Notes under the pieces: model-generated | What the model saw: only the letters and a program-made list of their open reading frames with translations | Told to the model about the DNA's origin: nothing | The model's database searches: none | NCBI GenBank assembly: GCA_003557085.1 | Contig: PWPR01000166.1 | Location: 1-9,846, forward strand | Length of the DNA: 9,846 bases | Reading direction: 5' to 3' | Source of the DNA: Clostridia bacterium | GTDB lineage: Bacteria > Bacillota > UBA994 > PWPR01 | Made by a program: the position numbers and the translations under genes | In this document: in pieces, positions 1 through 6,224 of the stretch | Position numbering within the stretch: the first letter of the stretch is position 1 | Layout of the letters: each line of letters opens with the position of its first letter

Positions 1-30
1 ATCAAAAATGTTTGGTTAGGAGAGAACAAG
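1..30 (+). other. Leader of korD; end of any upstream gene not resolvable
   Basis: These bases hold the korD ribosome site (AGGAGAG, 18-24). In the second frame a TAG at 17-19 overlaps that site, the same stop/ribosome-site arrangement seen between mmdA and mmdD, so an upstream gene could end here. Only five codons are visible, which is too little to identify it. No promoter can be seen in this stretch. Confidence 0.3.
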
Positions 31-237
31 ATGAGTAAAAAGAAGTCTGAAATCACAATCAATTATGACTGGTGCAAGCATTGCGGAATTTGTGCAGCTT
101 TTTGCCCTGTAAAAGTATATGATCTAGATTCTAGTAATAAGCCGATTATTGCTAGACCAGAAGCATGTATTGTTTGTAGAATGTGTGAAAAGAGATGCCC
201 AGATTTAGCTATTAATGTAAAAGAGGTGACTAACTAA
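31..237 (+). CDS. korD: 2-oxoacid (2-oxoglutarate):ferredoxin oxidoreductase, delta (ferredoxin-like) subunit
   Basis: This is the small iron-sulfur subunit that passes electrons from the thiamine-diphosphate (TPP) centre of the oxidoreductase to external ferredoxin in the cytoplasm. The 68-residue product has two CxxCxxCxxxCP motifs, at Cys15/18/21/25 and Cys46/49/52/56, which predict two [4Fe-4S] clusters. This is the expected size and pattern for a KorD/PorD subunit. The ATG at 31 is preceded by AGGAGAG at 18-24 with good spacing. The frame stays open to the window edge, so the start rests on that site and on family length. The stop overlaps the korA start by one base (TAATG). The 2-oxoglutarate assignment comes from the neighbours, not from this subunit; a PorD or VorD label would fit the protein alone equally well. 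Confidence 0.9.
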   Translation: MSKKKSEITINYDWCKHCGICAAFCPVKVYDLDSSNKPIIARPEACIVCRMCEKRCPDLAINVKEVTN

Positions 238-1376
238 TGCAAAAGAATATTAAATTAATGCAGGGAAACGAAGCTTGTGTAGAAGGAGCTCTAGCAGCAG
301 GCGTAACTTTTTTTGCAGGATATCCTATAACACCATCAACAGAAATTGCTGAAATTTTAGCAATGCGCTTACCTAAAATTGGTGGCAAGTTTATACAAAT
401 GGAAGATGAAATAGCAGGTATGGCAGCTACTATTGGTGGTTCATTAGCGGGACATAAATCAATGACGGCTACTAGTGGTCCAGGACTATCTTTAAAGCAA
501 GAAAATTTTGGATATGCCTTAATGGCAGAAATTCCTTGTGTAGTAGTAGATGTTATGCGTGGAGGTCCTTCAACAGGATTACCTACAGCTACTTCACAAG
601 AAGATGTTATGCAGGCAAGATGGGGTACACATGGTGACCATGCTGTTATTGCTCTAGCTCCATATTCTGTACAAGATACATATTATACAACAATAAAAGC
701 GTTTAATTTAGCAGAAAAATATAGCATGCCTGTATTGGTTTTATTAGACGAAGTAATTGGGCATATGAGAGAGAAAATTGAAATTCCAGAAAAAATTGAA
801 GGTATAGAACCTAGAAAAACTCCTAATGGAGATAAAGAAAACTATTTACCTTATGAAGCAGCTCCAGATAAAGGACCTATATTGGCTCCATTTGGTTCAG
901 GATATAGATATCATGTAACTGGTTTAGCTCATGATTTCACTGGATTTCCAACTACTGATGCTAAAAAAGTAAAGTATTTAAAAGATAGATTAAGAGATAA
1001 AGTATATAAAAACCTTGATGATATTGTAGAGGTAGAAGAAATAAATACAGATGATATAGATTTATTAGTAGTAGCTTATGGTTCTATTTCAAGATCAGCA
1101 GCTAGTGCAGTAGAAGAAGCTAGAGAAGCTGGACTAAAAGTTGGTTTATTAAGACTCAAAACAATTTGGCCATTTGCAGACATGTATATAGATAAATATG
1201 CTGACAAAGTAAAAGCCATGATTGTACCTGAGCAAAATCAAGGACAAATTGTCTATGAAGTAGAGAGAGTAGTAGCTGGTAGAGCAAAAGTTTATGCAGA
1301 AAATAGGTATGATGGTGAACTGATGACTCCACAGCAAATTCTAGACAGAGTTAAGGAGGTCTATACAAATGCTTAA
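237..1376 (+). CDS. korA: 2-oxoacid (2-oxoglutarate):ferredoxin oxidoreductase, alpha subunit
   Basis: This subunit partners KorB in oxidative decarboxylation of a 2-oxoacid to its acyl-CoA with reduction of ferredoxin; the inferred reaction is 2-oxoglutarate to succinyl-CoA. Family hallmarks are YPITPS at residues 29-34 (the conserved substrate-side motif of these alpha subunits), MEDEIAG at 55-61, TSGPGLSL at 79-86 and RGGPSTGLPT at 108-117. A C-terminal transketolase-like domain occupies roughly residues 275-379. The length of 379 residues is normal for a four-gene enzyme with a separate gamma subunit. The start at 237 has GAGGTGA at 223-229. A later in-frame ATG (residue 8) is less well placed. 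The end overlaps korB by eight bases. Substrate choice among 2-oxoglutarate, branched-chain and aryl 2-oxoacids cannot be read from the motifs; the adjacent gdh and the downstream succinyl-CoA-consuming genes favour 2-oxoglutarate. Confidence 0.9.
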   Translation: MQKNIKLMQGNEACVEGALAAGVTFFAGYPITPSTEIAEILAMRLPKIGGKFIQMEDEIAGMAATIGGSLAGHKSMTATSGPGLSLKQENFGYALMAEIPCVVVDVMRGGPSTGLPTATSQEDVMQARWGTHGDHAVIALAPYSVQDTYYTTIKAFNLAEKYSMPVLVLLDEVIGHMREKIEIPEKIEGIEPRKTPNGDKENYLPYEAAPDKGPILAPFGSGYRYHVTGLAHDFTGFPTTDAKKVKYLKDRLRDKVYKNLDDIVEVEEINTDDIDLLVVAYGSISRSAASAVEEAREAGLKVGLLRLKTIWPFADMYIDKYADKVKAMIVPEQNQGQIVYEVERVVAGRAKVYAENRYDGELMTPQQILDRVKEVYTNA

Positions 1377-2187
1377 TGACCTAAAGCATCATTTAAGAGA
1401 AGATAAGATGAGTCATATTTTGTGTCCAGGATGTGGTCATGGAACCATCATGAATGCACTTGTTCACTCTATTGACGAACTTGATCTAGATAAAGATAAA
1501 ACAGTTATTGTATCAGGTATTGGTTGCTCATCAAGAATACCAGGATATTTAAATTTTAACACCTTACACACAACACATGGTAGAGCTCTTGCTTTTGCCA
1601 CTGGTATTAAACTAGCTAATCCAGAACTAAAAGTTATTGTTATAACAGGAGATGGAGATGCTTCAGCAATTGGAGGTAATCATCTTATCCATGCATGTAG
1701 AAGAAATATTGACATTACCACGATTATATTTAACAATAACATATATGGAATGACCAGTGGTCAGTTTTCTCCAATGACCCCAGTTGGAAGCTATGCAACA
1801 ACAGCTCCCTATGGTAATATAGATAGAGGTTTTGATTTGTGTAATCTGGCTATTGGTGCAGGTGCTACTTATGTAGCAAGAGGAACTGCTTACCATGTTT
1901 CAATGCTAACAAAACTTATTACTGAAGCAGTAAGCAGTAAAGGTTTTAGTGTAGTAGAAGCAGTATCACATTGCCCAACATATTATGGAAGAAGGAATCA
2001 ATTAAAAGATGCTGTGACCATGCTAGAATGGCAAAAAGACCATGCTATGCCAGCTAAAGCATTTGAAAAGTTGCCTGAAGAGAAAACAAAAGGCAAGTTC
2101 CCTATTGGAGTTTTACATGATAAGCCAGCTCCAGAGTATTGCGAAGAATATCAAAAAATTATTGATGCTCAAAAGGAGGACAACTAA
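1369..2187 (+). CDS. korB: 2-oxoacid (2-oxoglutarate):ferredoxin oxidoreductase, beta (TPP-binding) subunit
   Basis: This is the thiamine-diphosphate-binding catalytic half of the oxidoreductase. The 272-residue protein has CPGCGHG at 19-25 (two of the cysteines usually tied to the internal cluster of beta subunits), GIGCSS at 50-55, and a TPP/Mg2+ motif starting GDGD at 94-97 and finishing NNNIYGMTSGQ at 122-132. Length and motif order match KorB/VorB-type beta subunits. The ATG at 1369 lies inside the end of korA, with the overlap ATGCTTAA. A strong AAGGAGGT at 1353-1360 supports it and gives the usual short leader ahead of CPGCGHG, so the internal Met14 is a poor alternative start. The stop overlaps korC by one base. 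Translational coupling across korA-korB-korC is likely and would help balance subunit amounts. Confidence 0.92.
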   Translation: MLNDLKHHLREDKMSHILCPGCGHGTIMNALVHSIDELDLDKDKTVIVSGIGCSSRIPGYLNFNTLHTTHGRALAFATGIKLANPELKVIVITGDGDASAIGGNHLIHACRRNIDITTIIFNNNIYGMTSGQFSPMTPVGSYATTAPYGNIDRGFDLCNLAIGAGATYVARGTAYHVSMLTKLITEAVSSKGFSVVEAVSHCPTYYGRRNQLKDAVTMLEWQKDHAMPAKAFEKLPEEKTKGKFPIGVLHDKPAPEYCEEYQKIIDAQKEDN

Positions 2188-2717
2188 TGTCAACTCAAAT
2201 TAGACTTAGTGGTTCTGGTGGACAAGGAATGCTTTTAGCAGGAATAATTCTATCAGAAGCAGCAATTAGCGAAGAAAAAAATGCAGTTCAAACTCAGTCG
2301 TACGGTCCAGAAGCTAGAGGTGGAGCAAGTAAAAGTGAGGTTATTATAAGTGATGATGAAATTGCTTATCCAAAAGTTACTGTTCCAGACGTTATGTTAG
2401 CTTTAACTCAAGAAGCATATGAAAAATATGCAGTTGATATGAATGATAATGGTACCTTAGTAGTTGATGAGAGCATTACGCTTTCAGGGAATGATAAGTG
2501 CAAAGTAATTAGTATTCCAATTATTAAAAGTGCTAGAGACGATTTAGGAAGAATTATTGTAGCAAACATAGTTGCATTAGGAGCTCTTGTTAAAGCAAGT
2601 TCTATTGTAAATGAAGAAGCATTATTAGCAGCAGTATTAAAAAGAGTACCAAAAGGAACTGAAGAGCTCAACACAAAAGCATTGCAAACTGGCTTTATGC
2701 TAGTAGCAAATAAATAA
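2187..2717 (+). CDS. korC: 2-oxoacid (2-oxoglutarate):ferredoxin oxidoreductase, gamma subunit
   Basis: This is the gamma subunit of the oxidoreductase; in this family it forms part of the CoA-binding and structural core around the alpha-beta pair. The 176-residue product begins with the family's glycine-rich strand-turn (GSGGQG, residues 9-14) followed by LLAGIILSEAA, and then the conserved YGPEARGG at 39-46 with a SKSEV continuation. Length and motifs match KorC/PorG-type gamma proteins. The start ATG overlaps the korB stop as TAATG and has AAGGAGGA at 2173-2180. It is the last kor gene; gdh follows after 19 bases with no terminator between them, so the dehydrogenase is probably on the same transcript. 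The protein does not reveal which 2-oxoacid is used. Confidence 0.9.
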   Translation: MSTQIRLSGSGGQGMLLAGIILSEAAISEEKNAVQTQSYGPEARGGASKSEVIISDDEIAYPKVTVPDVMLALTQEAYEKYAVDMNDNGTLVVDESITLSGNDKCKVISIPIIKSARDDLGRIIVANIVALGALVKASSIVNEEALLAAVLKRVPKGTEELNTKALQTGFMLVANK

Positions 2718-2736
2718 GTTCGGAGGGAGCTAAATT

Positions 2737-4005
2737 ATGTCAAAAGAAAATCTTAACCCTAAAGAGATTGCACAAGCGCAAATTAAGGCAGCGTGTGATC
2801 AGCTAAACGCAGATCCAAGTATTTACGAGGTGCTAAAAGAGCCTGCAAAAGTAATGCAAGTAAGTGTACCAGTAAAAATGGATGATGGTAGTGTTAGAAC
2901 ATTTGTTGGTTACAGATCACAGCATAATATTGCACTAGGTCCAGCTAAAGGTGGACTGCGATACCATCCTGACGTACATTTAGATGAAGTAATTGCTTTA
3001 TCTATGTGGATGACTATTAAGTGTGCTGTTGTAGGTTTACCTTATGGTGGAGGTAAAGGTGGCGTTGTTGTAGATCCAAAAGAGTTATCTCAAAATGAAT
3101 TAGAGAAACTATCTCGTGGATTTATTCGCGCACTTGGTGACTTTGTAAGTCCTCAAAAAGATATCCCAGCTCCAGATGTAAATACTAATCCACAAATTAT
3201 GGCTTGGATGATGGATGAGTACGATCAAATTAAAGGATTTAACAATCCTGGTTTGATTACTGGTAAGCAAGTTCAACTGTATGGTTCATTAGGTAGAACT
3301 GAAGCTACTGGTAGAGGTACATTCATAGCAGCAAGAGAAGCAGCTGAGCGCATTGGTTTACCGCTTGAGGGTGCTAGAGTAGTAATGCAAGGTTTTGGTA
3401 ATGTATCTACTTATGCAGCTTTACTATTCCACGAGGCTGGTTCAAAAATTATTGCAGTACGTGACTACTATGGTGGAGCATACAATCCAGATGGTATGGA
3501 CGCACAAGAGTTATATGACTATGTCTACAATAATCCTGAGAATACAAGAAAAACTGTAGTAGGATTCCCAGGTTCTGAAGACATTGAAAGTAATGACGCT
3601 TTATTTGCAATTGACTGTGAGATTCTAGTTCCAGCAGCATTAGAGAACATGATTACATCAGCTAACGCACATACAGTTTCAACTAAAATTATTTCTGAAG
3701 GTGCTAATGGTCCTATTACACCAGAAGCAGATAAGATTTTAGAAGAAAAAGGAGTTCTAATAGTTCCAGACGTACTAGCTAATGCTGGTGGCGTAACAGT
3801 TTCATATTTTGAGTGGGTTCAGAACCTACAAAACTTCTACTGGACTTTAGAAGAAGTCAATGCGCGTCTTGAAAGAATTCTTGTAGATGCATTTGAAGAG
3901 ATCTACACAATGAAAGAAGAAAAAGGCGTATCAATGAGAGTTGCAGCTTACATGAAAGCTATAGATGCTATTGCTTATAACATGAAGATGCGTGGCACAA
4001 TCTAG
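2737..4005 (+). CDS. gdhA: Glutamate dehydrogenase (Glu/Leu/Phe/Val family)
   Basis: This enzyme interconverts glutamate and 2-oxoglutarate plus ammonia with a nicotinamide cofactor. The 422-residue length fits the hexameric RocG/GudB-like class. Residues that align with the well-studied clostridial enzyme are Lys71 (in GPAKGGLR), Lys95 (in TIKCAV), catalytic Lys107 (in PYGGGKGG), Asp147 (in PAPDVNT) and Ser356 (in GVTVSYFEW). Lys71 together with Ser356 is the pair that holds the glutamate side-chain carboxylate and is replaced in leucine and phenylalanine dehydrogenases, so glutamate is favoured. The dinucleotide-binding fold includes GFGNVS at 219-224. GGAGGGAG at 2722-2729 sets the start. 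Lying directly behind korDABC, it would feed 2-oxoglutarate to that enzyme, which suggests the catabolic direction. NAD versus NADP is not settled by eye. Confidence 0.93.
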   Translation: MSKENLNPKEIAQAQIKAACDQLNADPSIYEVLKEPAKVMQVSVPVKMDDGSVRTFVGYRSQHNIALGPAKGGLRYHPDVHLDEVIALSMWMTIKCAVVGLPYGGGKGGVVVDPKELSQNELEKLSRGFIRALGDFVSPQKDIPAPDVNTNPQIMAWMMDEYDQIKGFNNPGLITGKQVQLYGSLGRTEATGRGTFIAAREAAERIGLPLEGARVVMQGFGNVSTYAALLFHEAGSKIIAVRDYYGGAYNPDGMDAQELYDYVYNNPENTRKTVVGFPGSEDIESNDALFAIDCEILVPAALENMITSANAHTVSTKIISEGANGPITPEADKILEEKGVLIVPDVLANAGGVTVSYFEWVQNLQNFYWTLEEVNARLERILVDAFEEIYTMKEEKGVSMRVAAYMKAIDAIAYNMKMRGTI

Positions 4006-4018
4006 GAGTAGATAATTG

Positions 4019-4045
4019 ACCCTCCCTATAGTCTATAGGGAGGGT
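4019..4045 (+). terminator. Hairpin terminator closing the kor-gdh unit
   Basis: Fourteen bases after the gdh stop, the 13-base arm ACCCTCCCTATAG (4019-4031) is followed after one base by its exact reverse complement CTATAGGGAGGGT (4033-4045). In RNA the innermost pair cannot close, giving about 12 pairs around a three-base loop. The stem is GC-rich in its outer half. The 3' tail (ATCTGTTGTTATGG) is only moderately T-rich and broken by G and A, so termination may be incomplete and some transcripts could read into the mutase genes. The flank on the other side is not T-rich when read on the - strand, so it is best read as a + strand terminator. Confidence 0.8.
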
Positions 4046-4048
4046 ATC

Positions 4049-4074
4049 TGTTGTTATGGTATATATTAACAACA
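4049..4074. promoter_or_regulatory. Inverted repeat, possible operator upstream of the mutase operon
   Basis: TGTTGTTA (4049-4056) and its exact complement TAACAACA (4067-4074) flank a 10-base AT-rich centre. A further AACAA at 4078-4082 repeats the right-hand AACAA (4068-4072) exactly 10 bases, about one helical turn, further on. The element lies between the terminator stem and the candidate promoter, where a transcription factor could sit. The half-sites resemble those of the redox regulator Rex in clostridia (TTGTTA/TAACAA), but the spacing is four bases longer than the usual 18-bp Rex box, so no regulator is named. It could also be a weak second stem-loop. Confidence 0.4.
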
Positions 4075-4083
4075 TGCAACAAT

Positions 4084-4111
4084 TTTACCTCTGATTTATT
4101 TATAATATAAA
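4084..4111 (+). promoter_or_regulatory. Candidate sigma-A-type promoter for the mutase-decarboxylase operon
   Basis: The last part of the only sizeable gap in the window is strongly AT-rich. TTTACC at 4084-4089 and TATAAA at 4106-4111 are separated by 16 bases. A perfect TATAAT at 4101-4106 is an alternative -10 but lacks a well-spaced -35. Either choice would place the transcript start about 15-25 bases ahead of the ATG at 4134, giving a very short leader with the AGGAG at 4121-4125 near its 5' end. The position just past a terminator supports a separate promoter here; the exact boxes are uncertain. Confidence 0.45.
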
Positions 4112-4120
4112 GTTTTAATT

Positions 4121-4125
4121 AGGAG
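4121..4125 (+). promoter_or_regulatory. Ribosome binding site deciding the mcmA1 start
   Basis: AGGAG ends eight bases before the ATG at 4134. The in-frame GTG at 4125-4127 begins on the last base of this site and so cannot be served by it. This removes three residues from the longest possible reading. Confidence 0.8.
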
Positions 4126-4133
4126 TGTGTATA

Positions 4134-5813
4134 ATGTCATATGAAGATATGAAAAAACAATTACAAGATGAAATGAAAAAGTGGAAAGAAGGGCCTTTAG
4201 CGAAAACTTTAGCTAGAGCTCCTGAAAGACGAGAAGAGTTTACTACAAGTTCGGAATATGTAGTAAACCCAGTTTATACACCGCTTGATATAGATGAAGA
4301 AAAATATATGGAAGAGCTAGGACTACCTGGCCAATATCCTTATACTCGTGGTGTATATCCGACAATGTATCGTGGCAGATTCTGGACTATGAGACAATAT
4401 GCAGGTATGGCAGATGCTGCTGAGTCTAATAAGAGATATAGATATTTACTTGATCAAGGTCAAACAGGTTTAAGTGTTGCTTTTGATTTACCTACTCAAA
4501 TTGGGTATGATTCTGATCATTCCTTATCAAATGGTGAAGTTGGAAAAGTAGGTGTAGCTATCGATACACTTGCGGATATGGAATTGCTGTTTGATAGCAT
4601 TCCATTAGATAAAGTAAGTACATCTATGACAATTAATGCTCCAGCAGCAGTACTTTTAGCAATGTATATAGCTGTAGCAGAAAAACAAGGCGTAGGTGTT
4701 GATAAGATTTCTGGTACAATTCAAAATGATGTTTTAAAGGAATACATTGCAAGAGGAACATATATTTATCCTCCTGAGCAGTCTATGCGTTTAATCACAG
4801 ACATATTTGAGTATTGTTCTCAAAATATTCCCAAATGGAATACAATTAGTATCAGTGGATATCACATTAGAGAAGCTGGTTCTACTGCTGCACAAGAAGT
4901 TGCTTTTACACTTGCTGATGCAATTGCTTATGTTGAAGCAGCAATTGAATCTGGACTTGAGATTGACCAATTTGCATCAAGATTATCATTCTTCTTTAAC
5001 TCTCATTTGAACTTTATTGAAGAAGTTGCTAAATTTAGAGCAGCAAGAAGATTGTGGGCTAAAATAGTTAAAGAGAGATTCCATGCAAAGAAAGAAAACT
5101 CTATGAGACTTAGATTCCACACTCAAACAGGTGGCTCAACGCTTACTGCACAGCAGCCAGATAATAATATAGTAAGAGTTACAATGCAAGCTTTAGCAGC
5201 TGTACTAGGCGGAACACAGTCACTGCATACTAATTCTAAAGATGAAGCATTAGCATTACCTACAGAAGAGTCTGTAAGAATTGCTCTTAGAACACAGCAA
5301 ATAATTGCACATGAAAGTGGAGTAGCTGATACAGCAGATCCATTAGCTGGTAGTTATTATGTAGAAGCTCTAACAGATCAAATAGAAGCTGAAGCTATGG
5401 AATATATTGAGAAAATTGACGAGCTCGGAGGAGCAGTTAAAGCCATTGAACTTGGATACATCCAACAAGAAATTGCTGATAGTGCTTACAAGTATCAAAT
5501 GGGTGTAGAGAGTGGAGAGAATATTGTTGTAGGTGTTAATAAGTTCCAAGTAGAAGAAGAATCACCTAGAAACTTATTAAGAATTGATGATATTGTAGAA
5601 ACTCGACAAGTAGAAAGACTAAACAAAGTGAAAGAAAATAGAGATAATGAGGCTGTTAAAAAAGCATTAGATAACCTAAGAAGTGCAGCTGAAGGTACAG
5701 AAAACTTAATGCCATTTATTTTAGAGGCAGTAAAAGCATATGCTACCTTAGGTGAAATCAGTGATGTAATGCGTGATGTGTTTGGCGAATATAAGCCTGC
5801 AGAAATCTTATAA
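4134..5813 (+). CDS. mcmA1: Methylmalonyl-CoA mutase, catalytic large subunit (split type)
   Basis: This is the TIM-barrel catalytic subunit of the adenosylcobalamin enzyme that interconverts succinyl-CoA and (R)-methylmalonyl-CoA. It has 559 residues and lacks the C-terminal B12 domain, which the next gene encodes. Numbering matches the classical Propionibacterium enzyme by eye: Tyr89 (in TMRQYAG), Gln197 (TIQND), Arg207 (IARGTYIYPP) and Tyr243-His244 (SISGYH). Tyr89 with Arg207 is the methylmalonyl/succinyl signature; isobutyryl-CoA mutases carry Phe and Gln there. Residues 103-130 hold the usual GQTGLSVAFDLPTQ segment. The ATG at 4134 is preferred over an in-frame GTG at 4125, because the GTG overlaps the ribosome site AGGAG (4121-4125), which is eight bases from the ATG. 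The gene opens a separate operon and is followed after 12 bases by the B12 subunit. Confidence 0.93.
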   Translation: MSYEDMKKQLQDEMKKWKEGPLAKTLARAPERREEFTTSSEYVVNPVYTPLDIDEEKYMEELGLPGQYPYTRGVYPTMYRGRFWTMRQYAGMADAAESNKRYRYLLDQGQTGLSVAFDLPTQIGYDSDHSLSNGEVGKVGVAIDTLADMELLFDSIPLDKVSTSMTINAPAAVLLAMYIAVAEKQGVGVDKISGTIQNDVLKEYIARGTYIYPPEQSMRLITDIFEYCSQNIPKWNTISISGYHIREAGSTAAQEVAFTLADAIAYVEAAIESGLEIDQFASRLSFFFNSHLNFIEEVAKFRAARRLWAKIVKERFHAKKENSMRLRFHTQTGGSTLTAQQPDNNIVRVTMQALAAVLGGTQSLHTNSKDEALALPTEESVRIALRTQQIIAHESGVADTADPLAGSYYVEALTDQIEAEAMEYIEKIDELGGAVKAIELGYIQQEIADSAYKYQMGVESGENIVVGVNKFQVEEESPRNLLRIDDIVETRQVERLNKVKENRDNEAVKKALDNLRSAAEGTENLMPFILEAVKAYATLGEISDVMRDVFGEYKPAEIL

Positions 5814-5825
5814 AGGGTGAATAAA

Positions 5826-6224
5826 ATGTCAGAAAGAAAAGTAAGAATTCTAGTAGCTAAACCAGGACTTGATGGACATGATAGAGGTGCTAAAGTGGTA
5901 GCACGTGCTTTAAGAGATGCAGGTATGGAAGTTATATACACTGGACTAAGACAAACTCCAGAGCAAATAGTAAGAGCAGCAATACAAGAAGACGTGCAAT
6001 TTATAGGCTTATCATGCTTATCTGGTGCTCATAATCACTTATTCCCTAAAGTAACATCTCTTCTAGAAGAGAGTGGAGCTGATGATATTATTGTATTTGG
6101 TGGAGGAGTTATACCATCAGATGATATTCCTTTCTTAAAAGAAAAAGGAATAAAAGAGATTTTTGGGCCTGGTACAGGTACAGATAAAATCATAAACTTT
6201 ATTAATAGTTTGTGCGATGAATAA
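5826..6224 (+). CDS. mcmA2: Methylmalonyl-CoA mutase, cobalamin-binding small subunit
   Basis: This is the stand-alone B12-binding domain that completes the mutase. The 132-residue product shows the base-off/His-on signature: DGHDRG at 16-21, with His18 as the predicted lower cobalt ligand, and Lys12 and Asp16 spaced as in the Lys-Asp-His triad of fused mutases. SCL at 63-65 and GGGVIP at 92-97 supply the remaining nucleotide-tail contacts. The fold is a short Rossmann-like domain of normal length. The ATG at 5826 is chosen because AAAGGGTGA (5812-5820) is a ribosome site that overlaps the in-frame GTG at 5817. The gene follows mcmA1 by 12 bases, and its end overlaps meaB by eight bases, so the two mutase chains and their chaperone should be made together. 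Confidence 0.93.
   Translation: MSERKVRILVAKPGLDGHDRGAKVVARALRDAGMEVIYTGLRQTPEQIVRAAIQEDVQFIGLSCLSGAHNHLFPKVTSLLEESGADDIIVFGGGVIPSDDIPFLKEKGIKEIFGPGTGTDKIINFINSLCDE

Noticed and set aside
31..2717. Pyruvate or branched-chain 2-oxoacid:ferredoxin oxidoreductase
   Set aside because: The motifs do not exclude it, but adjacent gdh and the succinyl-CoA-consuming operon make 2-oxoglutarate the simplest substrate.
4004..4069. A 17-codon TTG-start frame (4016-4069) behind an AGGAG that overlaps the gdh stop
   Set aside because: The spacing is good, but the frame is mostly the terminator hairpin and its peptide has no recognisable features; AGGAG after a TAG stop may be chance or a relic of a lost downstream gene.
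4049..4074. Canonical Rex operator
   Set aside because: Half-sites TTGTTA and TAACAA are present, but they are separated by 10 bases instead of 6, so the two Rex subunits would not be in register; kept only as an unnamed inverted repeat.
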